Origin: Pseudomonas sp. PDM18
GTDB taxonomy: Bacteria; Pseudomonadota; Gammaproteobacteria; Pseudomonadales; Pseudomonadaceae
Direction of reading: 5' to 3'
Assembly (NCBI RefSeq): GCF_014852585.1
Contig: NZ_JACVBX010000003.1
Span: 310,001 to 374,000 of the forward strand
DNA length: 64,000 nucleotides
In this document: piece after piece, positions 7,364 to 15,766 of the stretch
How positions within the stretch are numbered: position 1 is the stretch's first letter
How the letters are laid out: the number at the start of each line of letters is the position of its first letter
The notes under the pieces: model-generated
What the model saw: the letters and a program-made list of their open reading frames with translations, nothing else
The model's database searches: none
What the model was told of the DNA's origin: nothing
Translations under genes and position numbers: made by a program

Positions 7364-9229
7364 ATGCCCAAACGCCTGTTGCCCTGGATGGCGCTGTGCG
7401 CCTGCACTCCCCTGCTGGCCTCGCCGGCGATCGACCCACAACGCCTGCAGAGCCTGGCCAACGAGCCCTACTGGCTGGCCCTGGGTCATTACGAACACGC
7501 CAAGCTCGGTGGCTGGCGCAGCTTCGTCGACGACCCGAAGTTCTTCCTCTCCAAGGACGGAGACCGCCACCCGGAATCCGAACTGGCCGCATCCGTGAAA
7601 GCCCTCTACGCCCCGGCCAGCCTCGGCGACAAGCACGCCCAATGCGTCTACCCGGCGCGTACCCGCTGGCTGCGCCAGCAATTGCAGCTCGATGACCTGC
7701 CGACGGTGGAGTGCAAGGAATTCACCACCTGGTACCAGGACATCAACCCCCACAGCGCCGTGCTGGTGTTCCCGGCCGCCTACCTGAACAGCCCGTCCTC
7801 GATGTTCGGCCACACCCTGTTGCGCATCGACCAGGCCGATGTCGACTCCGACAACACCGCCTTGCTCAGCTACGCGCTCAACTTCGGCGCCTACATCGAG
7901 GGCATGGACAACAGCATCCTCTACGCCTGGAAGGGCCTGATGGGCGGCTACCCCGGCCTGTTCGCCCTGGTGCCCTACCGCGAGAAACTTTCCGAATACA
8001 GCCGCCTGGAAAACCGCGACCTCTGGGAATACCGCCTGAACCTCACGCCGGAAGAAACCGCGCGCATGGTCGAGCACGTCTGGGAGCTGAAGCAGATCCG
8101 CTTCAAGTACTACTTCTTCGACGAGAACTGCTCGTTCCGCCTGCTGGAGTTGCTGGAGATCGCCCGCCCCGGCACCGAGCTCACCGACCACTTCCCGCTC
8201 ACCGCCATCCCCACCGACACGGTGCGCGCAGTGAAGGACGCCGGGCTGATCGACCGGGTGGACTACCGCCCCTCCCGCGAGCGCGAACTGCTGGCCCGCG
8301 GCGAACCGCTAAGCCACGACGAGAAGGTGCTGGCCCGCCACATCGCCGACGATGACAGCCAGCTGCAGAGCCCCGCGTTCACCGCCCTGCCTGCCGACCG
8401 CCAGGCGCTGGTGCAAGACACCGCCTTCCGCCTGGTGCGCTACCGCGCCACCGGCCAGGAACGCGATCAGTCCACCGCCTCGCGCAGCTACAACCTGCTC
8501 AAGGCAATCAACCGCAACCCGCCGCCGGCACTGGACGTGGAACGCCCCGGCCAGCCGGAGAACGGCCACGAGTCACGCACCTGGCAGGTTGGCGCGGGCA
8601 GCCGCGACGGCGAAGCCTTCGCCCAATACGGCCTGCGCATGGCCTACCACGACCTCGACGACAACGCCTACGGCTTCCCCCTCGGCGCGCAGATCGAGAT
8701 CGGCCAGCTCAAGCTGCGCCAGTACGAAGGCAACCGCTGGCAACTGCAGCAACTGGACCTGGTCACCATCCGCTCGATGACGCCGCGCAACGAGCTGCTG
8801 AAGCCGCTGTCCTGGCAGGTCGCTGGTGGCTGGGAGCGGGTGATCGGCAAGCACAGCGACAACGACCACGACACCCTGGTCGGCCACCTAAATGGCGGCG
8901 CCGGCGGCAGCTGGAAGCTCACCGACGACCTGCAGGCCTACGCCCTGGGCACCGCGCGCATCGAAAACAACCCGGACTTCGCCGCCACCATCGCCCCGGC
9001 CATGGGCTTCGACACCGGCGTGCTGTGGAGCAACCCGCTGGGCAACCTCAGCCTCGAGGGCAAGGGTGACTACTTCCACAATGGCGAAGTGCGCCGCACC
9101 CTGAGCTTCGGCCAGCAGGTGGAGCTGGGGCGCAACCTCGGCCTGCGCCTGTCTGCCCAGCGCGAGTTCAGCCATGAGGCCAGCCCGCGCAGTGAAGTAA
9201 TGCTGGAGCTGCGCTGGTACCACTACTGA
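7364..9229 (+). CDS. DUF4105 envelope protein
   Basis: A 621-residue exported protein. The signal peptide (MPKRLLPWMALCACTPLLASP) contains a Cys, but no clean lipobox is visible. The central region (about residues 120-290) holds the DUF4105 / Lnb N-terminal-like motif set: SMFGHTLLRID, LSYALNFGAY, ENRDLWEYRLNLTPEET and the Cys-containing YYFFDENCSFRLLELLE. The His and Cys of these motifs resemble a papain-like/NlpC active site; this is inference. The C-terminal third (about 390-621) is rich in alternating aromatic/polar strands ending in LELRWYHY, which resembles an outer-membrane beta-barrel with a terminal aromatic. It ends 13 bases from the convergent rtcR stop. Confidence 0.82.
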   Translation: MPKRLLPWMALCACTPLLASPAIDPQRLQSLANEPYWLALGHYEHAKLGGWRSFVDDPKFFLSKDGDRHPESELAASVKALYAPASLGDKHAQCVYPARTRWLRQQLQLDDLPTVECKEFTTWYQDINPHSAVLVFPAAYLNSPSSMFGHTLLRIDQADVDSDNTALLSYALNFGAYIEGMDNSILYAWKGLMGGYPGLFALVPYREKLSEYSRLENRDLWEYRLNLTPEETARMVEHVWELKQIRFKYYFFDENCSFRLLELLEIARPGTELTDHFPLTAIPTDTVRAVKDAGLIDRVDYRPSRERELLARGEPLSHDEKVLARHIADDDSQLQSPAFTALPADRQALVQDTAFRLVRYRATGQERDQSTASRSYNLLKAINRNPPPALDVERPGQPENGHESRTWQVGAGSRDGEAFAQYGLRMAYHDLDDNAYGFPLGAQIEIGQLKLRQYEGNRWQLQQLDLVTIRSMTPRNELLKPLSWQVAGGWERVIGKHSDNDHDTLVGHLNGGAGGSWKLTDDLQAYALGTARIENNPDFAATIAPAMGFDTGVLWSNPLGNLSLEGKGDYFHNGEVRRTLSFGQQVELGRNLGLRLSAQREFSHEASPRSEVMLELRWYHY

Positions 9230-9242
9230 GGCGCAGCGCGTC

Positions 9243-10844
<1,602 letters not shown>

Positions 10845-10990
10845 CTTTTATCCATAAAGATAAATAACGATCCAAGAATATCCACAAATCAATAAACCGG
10901 CCAATCCGAAGATCCGGAAATTCACACTAAAAACAAATTTAAATCCTTATCTATCAATGAGTTGAAATAAAACAAGATAACCAGAAAGCA
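10845..10990. promoter_or_regulatory. AT-rich rtcR / rtc-operon intergenic control region
   Basis: This stretch is strikingly AT-rich beside its GC-rich neighbours. It contains two spaced inverted pairs: TTTATC (10847-10852) with GATAAA (10859-10864), and TTATC (10947-10951) with GATAA (10976-10980). Sites 40-160 bp upstream of the -24 element are where sigma54 activators bind, so these are candidate RtcR upstream activating sequences. No RtcR consensus is known to me, so this is inference. Confidence 0.45.
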
Positions 10991-10994
10991 ACCT

Positions 10995-11010
10995 TGGCAC
11001 GCCCCTCGCT
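10995..11010 (+). promoter_or_regulatory. Sigma54 promoter of the RNA-repair operon
   Basis: TGGCACG-CCCC-TCGCT matches the RpoN consensus TGGCACGNNNNTTGCW with one mismatch. The -24 GG is at 10996-10997 and the -12 GC at 11008-11009, exactly 12 apart. Transcription would start near 11021, so both tRNA-like elements lie in the leader of the operon transcript. Confidence 0.9.
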
Positions 11011-11129
11011 ATATCTCCTTCGACCGCATCGCTGATGCAGCCCACGGGCAGGGACTTCAACTCCCGCCGGTGCCCGAGCCCACCCCTGGTGTCGGCTTCG
11101 TGCATGCCGCTGCAGCAGTCACGGTCGAT

Positions 11130-11202
11130 GGCGCGGTAGCTCAGCCCGGTAGAGCACTCCACTTTGATGGAGCCGTCGCAGGTTCGAATCCTGCCCGCGC
11201 CG
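11130..11202 (+). ncRNA. tRNA-like RNA 1 (RNA-repair associated)
   Basis: It folds as a full cloverleaf. The acceptor stem is GGCGCGG (11130-11136) with CCGCGCC (11195-11201), 7 perfect bp. The D stem is GCTC/GAGC with loop AGCCCGGTA. The anticodon stem is CTCCA/TGGAG, the variable loop CCGTC, and the T arm GCAGG-TTCGAAT-CCTGC; G11202 could be the discriminator. The abnormality is the anticodon loop: CTTTGA, only 6 nt where 7 is universal, reading as a Gln-type UUG with position 38 missing. No CCA is encoded, because the next base starts the second element. It is unlikely to decode; it is more likely a substrate, bait or signal in RNA repair. Confidence 0.85.
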
Positions 11203-11273
11203 TTCGATAGCTCAGTCCGGTAGAGCAGCCATCCACGAAATGGCCTGTCGCGGGTTCGACTCCCGCTCGAACA
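11202..11273 (+). ncRNA. tRNA-like RNA 2 (RNA-repair associated)
   Basis: It begins on the last base of tRNA-like RNA 1. The acceptor stem is GTTCGA (11202-11207) with TCGAAC (11267-11272), only 6 bp. The D arm GCTC-AGTCCGGTA-GAGC is almost identical to that of RNA 1. The anticodon arm is GCCAT-CCACGAA-ATGGC, the variable loop CTGTC, and the T arm GCGGG-TTCGACT-CCCGC. The 7-nt anticodon loop would give ACG (Arg), but position 33 is C instead of the universal U, which should block normal decoding. No CCA follows (ACTG). The short acceptor and C33 again suggest a tRNA mimic rather than a working tRNA. Confidence 0.85.
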
Positions 11274-11290
11274 CTGCCCTGTTAAGGCAG
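11274..11290 (+). ncRNA. Stand-alone anticodon-arm-like hairpin
   Basis: CTGCC-CTGTTAA-GGCAG forms a 5-bp stem with a 7-nt loop, the exact geometry of a tRNA anticodon arm. The loop CTGTTAA equals the tRNA-Asn(GUU) anticodon loop (C32 U33 G34 U35 U36 A37 A38). It starts one base after tRNA-like RNA 2 and has no D or T arm of its own. It could be chance, a processing signal, or a minimal anticodon-nuclease substrate. Confidence 0.55.
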
Positions 11291-11563
11291 CTACTCATGT
11301 AGGCAACACCCCGCCGGTGGGCGACGGGACAGGCGCAAACAGGCCAGGAAGGCCGAATACGCCAGAGACCCGAAGCCACCGCCGGCCCGCCCGGTACGAG
11401 GACCGGGCCCGCGACAAGACAAGTGCTGGCCGATGGATTCGGCGCAATGGACAGGCAGTCCGCAGCACCTGGCTCTCGCAGGCCCCGCCTCGCCACCCGA
11501 CGGGCTGGCGGACACCGGCACCCAGCACAACAAGAAGCACGCACAACAGAAGAAGGAAGAGAG

Positions 11564-12706
11564 ATGAAACTGCTGAAGCGCTTTACCGTGAAGAAGAACG
11601 AACGCGGCCTGCTGTACTCCGAGGGCGATTTCCTGGCGATCCTCGAGCCGGGCATCCACCGCCACCTGGACCTGTACAACCGCCTGAGCGTGGAAACCTT
11701 CAGCCTGAACACCCCGTTGTTCGAGCACCGCCTGGCCGGTTACCTGCGCCAGTCCGAACCGGCGCTGGTCGAACGCTACTTTACCCGCATGGACCTGGCC
11801 GAGAACGAGGCCGGCCTGCGCTTCGAGGACGGCGTGCTCGCAGAAATCCTCGCGCCGGGCAGCCGCCGGCTGTACTGGAAAGGCCAGACCGACCAGCGCC
11901 TGGAGCGCATCGACCTGAGCCAGGAGTACCGCGTGGCTCCGGCGCTGTTGCAGCAGATGCAGGGCAACCTGCGCGGTCGCAGCGTGGTCGGCGTCGAGGC
12001 GCTGCTGGTGAATCTGGTACCGGCTTACCAGGTCGGCGTGCTGAAGGTCGACGGCGCGGTGATCGATTTGCTGCCGGCAGGCCAGTACGGTTTCTGGCGC
12101 TACAACCGCCAGGTCAGCGTGGAGCTGATCGATACGCGGATCCAGGCGCTGGAAGTCAGCGGCCAGGAAATCCTCACCCGCGACAAGGTGAGCCTGCGCC
12201 TGAACCTGGCCGCCAACTGGCGTTACAGCGATGTGCTGACGGCGTTTTCCAGCCTGTCCAAGCCGCTGGAACACCTCTACCGCGAGCTGCAATTCGGCCT
12301 GCGCGCGGCGGTGGGCACCCGCTCGCTGGATGAGCTCCTGGAAAACAAGCAGCTCATCGACGACTCGGTCAGCGCCTACCTGAAGGAGCGCCTGCCGGGC
12401 ACCGGCATCGAGGTCAGCGGCCTGGGCGTACGCGACATCATCCTGCCGGGCGAGATGAAGACCCTGCTGGCCCAGGTTGTGGAAGCGGAGAAGGCCGCGC
12501 AGGCGAACGTGATCCGTCGTCGCGAAGAAACCTCGGCGACCCGCTCGCTGCTGAACACAGCCAAGGTGATGGAGGACAACCCCACTGCCCTGCGCCTGAA
12601 GGAACTGGAAACCCTGGAGCGGGTAGCCGAACGAATCGACCGCATCTCGGTATTCGGCGGCCTGGATCAGGTATTGAATGGACTGGTAACGCTGAAGCAG
12701 GCCTGA
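11564..12706 (+). CDS. Slipin (SPFH/Band 7 family) of the RNA-repair operon
   Basis: A 380-residue SPFH/stomatin-like protein. It starts at MKLLKRFTVKKNERGLLY with GAAGGAAGAGAG upstream. Residues 1-130 form an N-terminal extension without a clear transmembrane helix. The prohibitin-homology core follows (VVGVEALLVNLVPAYQVGVLKVDGAVIDLLPAGQY through LTRDKVSLRLNLAANWRYSDVL). The C-terminal coiled-coil part includes LPGEMKTLLAQVVEAEKAAQANVIRRREETSATRSLLNTAKVMEDNP. Slipins are known neighbours of RtcB operons (comparative genomics by Burroughs and Aravind). Its role in RNA repair is unproven; a membrane or oligomer scaffold is inference. Confidence 0.88.
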   Translation: MKLLKRFTVKKNERGLLYSEGDFLAILEPGIHRHLDLYNRLSVETFSLNTPLFEHRLAGYLRQSEPALVERYFTRMDLAENEAGLRFEDGVLAEILAPGSRRLYWKGQTDQRLERIDLSQEYRVAPALLQQMQGNLRGRSVVGVEALLVNLVPAYQVGVLKVDGAVIDLLPAGQYGFWRYNRQVSVELIDTRIQALEVSGQEILTRDKVSLRLNLAANWRYSDVLTAFSSLSKPLEHLYRELQFGLRAAVGTRSLDELLENKQLIDDSVSAYLKERLPGTGIEVSGLGVRDIILPGEMKTLLAQVVEAEKAAQANVIRRREETSATRSLLNTAKVMEDNPTALRLKELETLERVAERIDRISVFGGLDQVLNGLVTLKQA

Positions 12707-12737
12707 CACAGGCCAGCCCGGCGCAGGAGACAGCACG

Positions 12738-13136
12738 GTGAAGAGCAACAAGCAACGCCGCCGGGAAATCCGCCAGGCGCGCGAGCAACGCAAGGCGAAG
12801 AAGGCCGCGCCAGCCTGGCATCCTTCGGGCCAGGTCGCTCCGCCCGGCAGCGTCCCTGTCAACCGCTCGAACCTGGCGCCTTACAACAGCTACGGCGACC
12901 CGTTGTTCGTGCGCCGTGGCTGGTACGAGGACCGGGATTTCACCTGCCACGACTGCGGCGCCGAGCAGACCTGGACCGCCGCCCAGCAGAAGTGGTGGTA
13001 CGAAGACTGTAAGGGACAGGTGTTTTCCACGGCGATACGCTGCCGCGCCTGTCGATTGAACAAACGAATTCGCGATGGCCGGGCACAACCCGCTGCCGGC
13101 CAGCCCGCCAAGCAAATGAAGAGAGTCGAAACATGA
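12738..13136 (+). CDS. Zinc-ribbon protein of the RNA-repair operon
   Basis: A 132-residue basic protein with a GTG start preceded by AGGAGA. The N-terminal 40 residues are very Lys/Arg-rich (KQRRREIRQAREQRKAKK), suitable for RNA binding. The central part holds two Cys pairs, CHDC near residue 70 and CRAC near residue 103, around WTAAQQKWWYEDCKG, like the probable zinc-ribbon family PF13451. Its stop overlaps the rtcB start by 4 bases (ATGA), so the two are translationally coupled. An RNA-binding accessory to RtcB is a reasonable inference; no activity is established. Confidence 0.82.
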   Translation: MKSNKQRRREIRQAREQRKAKKAAPAWHPSGQVAPPGSVPVNRSNLAPYNSYGDPLFVRRGWYEDRDFTCHDCGAEQTWTAAQQKWWYEDCKGQVFSTAIRCRACRLNKRIRDGRAQPAAGQPAKQMKRVET

Positions 13137-14359
13137 GCACCAAGACCTTCCAACTGCTGGAAGTCGCCAACGGCAAACCGATCAAGCTCTGGACCCAGGG
13201 CGTGCCGGTGGAAGACGACGCCAGGCAGCAACTGATGAACACCGCGAAGATGCCTTTCATCTTCAAGCACCTGGCCGTGATGCCGGACGTGCACCTGGGC
13301 AAGGGGTCGACCATCGGCAGCGTGATTCCCACCAAAGGCGCCATCATCCCGGCGGCCGTGGGCGTGGATATCGGCTGCGGAATGATTGCGGCGCGCACCT
13401 CGCTGATGGCCGCGGACCTGCCGGACAACCTGCACGGCCTGCGGACTGCCATCGAGAAAGCCGTACCCCACGGCCGCAGCAACACCCGGGCAGGCCGCGA
13501 CAAAGGCGCCTGGGAAAACGTGCCCGAGCACGCCGACGACGCGTGGCGCGCGCTGGCCGGCCGCTTCAAGGTGATTACCGACAAGCATCCGAAACTGGAG
13601 AAAACCAACAACCGCAAGCACCTGGGAACCCTCGGTACCGGCAACCACTTTATCGAGGTCTGCCTCGACGAGGCCAACCGCGTCTGGTTCATGCTGCACA
13701 GCGGTTCGCGTGGTGTGGGTAATGCCATCGGCAACCTGTTCATCGAACTGGCCCAGGCCGATATGCGCCAGCACATCGCCAACCTGCCAGACCGTGACCT
13801 GGCCTACTTCGAGGAAGGCAGCCAGCACTTCGACGACTACGTGGAAGCCGTGGGCTGGGCCCAGGACTTCGCCCGGCAGAACCGTGAGCTGATGATGCAC
13901 TCGGTGATCGCGGCGGCGCGGCAGATCATCCGCAAGCCGTTCGAAGCGAGCCTGGAAGCGGTGAACTGCCACCACAACTACGTACAGAAGGAACGCCACT
14001 TCGGCGAAGAGGTTCTGGTGACGCGCAAAGGCGCGGTGTCTGCGCAGAAGGGTCAGCTGGGCATCATTCCGGGATCGATGGGTGCGAAGAGCTTCATCGT
14101 CCGCGGCTTGGGCAATGAAGAGGCGTTCTGCTCGTGCAGCCACGGCGCCGGGCGGACCATGAGCCGCACCAAGGCTAAGAAGCTGTTCAGCGTCGAGGAC
14201 CAGGTACGCGCCACCGCCCACGTCGAATGCCGCAAGGACGCCGACGTGATCGACGAGATCCCGATGGCCTACAAGGACATCGACGCCGTGATGGACGCCC
14301 AGCGCGAGCTGGTGGAAGTGCTGCATACCCTGCGCCAGGTGGTGTGCGTGAAAGGATGA
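13133..14359 (+). CDS. rtcB: RtcB, 3'-phosphate/5'-OH RNA ligase
   Basis: GTP- and Mn-dependent RNA ligase that joins 2',3'-cyclic-phosphate or 3'-phosphate ends to 5'-OH ends. Its 408 residues match E. coli RtcB in length. Metal and GTP-site motifs are present: DVHLGKGST (52-60), GVDIGCGM with Cys82, HSGSRGVGN (189-197), NCHHNYV (278-284) and GSMGAKSFIVRG. The guanylylated histidine is His337 in CSCSHGAGR, the same number as in E. coli. It is coupled to the zinc-ribbon gene by ATGA overlap and followed 9 bases later by a small unknown gene. Confidence 0.97.
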   Translation: MSTKTFQLLEVANGKPIKLWTQGVPVEDDARQQLMNTAKMPFIFKHLAVMPDVHLGKGSTIGSVIPTKGAIIPAAVGVDIGCGMIAARTSLMAADLPDNLHGLRTAIEKAVPHGRSNTRAGRDKGAWENVPEHADDAWRALAGRFKVITDKHPKLEKTNNRKHLGTLGTGNHFIEVCLDEANRVWFMLHSGSRGVGNAIGNLFIELAQADMRQHIANLPDRDLAYFEEGSQHFDDYVEAVGWAQDFARQNRELMMHSVIAAARQIIRKPFEASLEAVNCHHNYVQKERHFGEEVLVTRKGAVSAQKGQLGIIPGSMGAKSFIVRGLGNEEAFCSCSHGAGRTMSRTKAKKLFSVEDQVRATAHVECRKDADVIDEIPMAYKDIDAVMDAQRELVEVLHTLRQVVCVKG

Positions 14360-14368
14360 AGTGAAGAC

Positions 14369-14947
14369 ATGCTGCAACCCATGGAAAACCAGCGCATACA
14401 GGCCCTGCGCAGCCGCCTGGAACAGGAGCGCTGCGTCTTCGACTTCCGTGTGCTGACACTCGACCCGACCGCCACGCCCGGCGAGGTGGAACATCGCCTG
14501 GCGTTGCAGCTGCTGTTCGATTCCATCCAGGAACGCGCGCGCAAGTGGCAGGCGGAAGTCATCGCCCACCACCCGCAGTACGCCAACCACAAGTGGGCAG
14601 ACCTGACGCCGGACCTGGCCCAGGCCCGCCCGCAGGCGCTCGGCATCGAGGAAATACGCGAGCTGAACCGCGACGACGGCCCGCTGTGCCGCGCCTTCCG
14701 CGATCCGCCCTATGGCACCCAGCTGCAGGTCGCGGACTTCCGCGAATGGCTGCAGGCACTGCGGCTGTATCCGGACGAAGGCCTGCAGGTGCTCGACTGG
14801 GTTGGCGACGGCGATGCCGAACCGCACCGCAGCAACTGGAGCATCTACTTCGACGACGGCAAGGAGTGGTGGGGCATCTGGTGCCTCACCCTGTACAACC
14901 CGCGACGACGAACATTGTCCGCGCTGGCCGCCAGCGCGACGGACTGA
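14369..14947 (+). CDS. Uncharacterised protein of the RNA-repair operon
   Basis: A 192-residue soluble protein starting MLQPMENQRIQALRSRLEQE; a second ATG lies 4 codons in. I recognise no family. The first half is helical and acidic. The middle contains LGIEEIRELNRDDGPLCRAFRDPPYGT, and the C-terminus has a Trp-rich segment (NWSIYFDDGKEWWGIWCLTLYN). It sits between rtcB and the RlaP-type gene with gaps of 9 and 18 bases, so it is almost certainly co-transcribed with them. Function is unknown; the context argues for RNA end handling, substrate binding or regulation. Confidence 0.8.
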   Translation: MLQPMENQRIQALRSRLEQERCVFDFRVLTLDPTATPGEVEHRLALQLLFDSIQERARKWQAEVIAHHPQYANHKWADLTPDLAQARPQALGIEEIRELNRDDGPLCRAFRDPPYGTQLQVADFREWLQALRLYPDEGLQVLDWVGDGDAEPHRSNWSIYFDDGKEWWGIWCLTLYNPRRRTLSALAASATD

Positions 14948-14965
14948 AAGAACAAGGAACACCCG

Positions 14966-15766
14966 ATGAACAGGGACGAGCGCCATCCACTCCCCGCCGC
15001 CATGCGCGAACGGGTACTGGAAGAACTGGCAAGACTGGAACAGGAGCGCGGCGTGACCGTGCTCTACGCATGCGAATCCGGCAGCCGCGCCTGGGGCTTC
15101 GCCTCACCGGACAGCGACTACGACGTGCGCTTCGTCTACGTGCACCAGCCGGACTGGTACCTGCGCGTAGAAGAGCCGCGCGACGTGCTGGAGCGCCCGC
15201 TGACCGACGAACTGGACCTCAGCGGCTGGGAACTGCGCAAGACGCTGCGGCTGCTGCGTAAATCCAACCCGACGCTGCTGGAGTGGCTGGACTCGCCGCT
15301 GGTGTACCGCAGCGAACCAGCAGCGACCGAAGGCCTGCGCCAGCTGGCGCAGGACTTCTACTCGCCCGCCGCCGCAAGGGCGCACTACCTGTCGATGGCA
15401 AAGAAGAACTTCCGCGGCTATCTGCAGGGCGAAGAGGTTCGCTACAAGAAGTATCTCTACGTGCTGCGCCCGCTGCTGGCGGTGCGCTGGATCGACCAGG
15501 GCCTCGGCATGCCGCCGATGGTCTTCGAGACACTGATGGCAGCGACCCTCGACGACGCCGAGCAGCACGCCGAAGTCGAGGAACTGCTGGTGCTCAAGCG
15601 CCAGGCGGTCGAGGCCGAGTACGGCCCGGCGCGCCCGGCCCTGCACCGGCTGATCGAGGATGAGCTGCAACGCGCAGAAACCCTCGGCGCAAGCCGAGGC
15701 GGCTGCCACGACACGGAGCGCCTGGACCGTTTCCTGCGCGAGCAAGTGAGGAAATACGCCAGATGA
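14966..15766 (+). CDS. RlaP-family RNA-repair nucleotidyltransferase
   Basis: A 266-residue protein of the DNA polymerase beta superfamily, matching the RlaP family (PF10127, RNA-repair-pathway nucleotidyltransferase). The minimal nucleotidyltransferase signature is at residues 39-56: GSRAWGFASPDSDYDVRF, with Gly-Ser (39-40) and the metal-binding DYD (51-53). It is followed by LTDELDLSGWELRKTLRLLRKSNPTLLEWL, which is characteristic of the family. Such enzymes might add nucleotides to damaged tRNA ends; this is a family-level prediction, not proven. It overlaps rtcA by 4 bases (ATGA). Confidence 0.88.
   Translation: MNRDERHPLPAAMRERVLEELARLEQERGVTVLYACESGSRAWGFASPDSDYDVRFVYVHQPDWYLRVEEPRDVLERPLTDELDLSGWELRKTLRLLRKSNPTLLEWLDSPLVYRSEPAATEGLRQLAQDFYSPAAARAHYLSMAKKNFRGYLQGEEVRYKKYLYVLRPLLAVRWIDQGLGMPPMVFETLMAATLDDAEQHAEVEELLVLKRQAVEAEYGPARPALHRLIEDELQRAETLGASRGGCHDTERLDRFLREQVRKYAR

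Larger units (their letters stand above)
11021..11563 (+). ncRNA. Structured leader of the rtc operon containing tRNA-like RNAs
   Basis: About 540 nt of non-coding leader lie between the inferred start site and the slipin start codon. In order it holds: a hairpin CGGGCA / TGCCCG (11045-11050 with 11071-11076) with an inner GGGA/TCCC stem; tRNA-like RNA 1; tRNA-like RNA 2; an anticodon-arm-like hairpin (11274-11290); a small hairpin CTAC-TCAT-GTAG (11291-11302); and about 260 nt of GC-rich sequence with further inverted repeats. No convincing coding frame on the plus strand begins here. In-frame extension of the slipin back to 11423 is possible but has no ribosome site. Confidence 0.7.

Noticed and set aside
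11130..11273. Calling the two cloverleaves ordinary tRNA-Gln and tRNA-Arg genes
   Set aside because: Wrong anticodon-loop length in one, C33 and a short acceptor stem in the other, no CCA, and location inside a sigma54-controlled repair operon.
11423..11563. N-terminal extension of the slipin to 11423
   Set aside because: The added residues are low-complexity and translate the structured leader. The ATG at 11564 has a strong ribosome site and matches the family start.
12890..14986. A 698-codon open frame antisense to rtcB
   Set aside because: Shadow of the real rtcB frame; no conserved motif and no promoter context.
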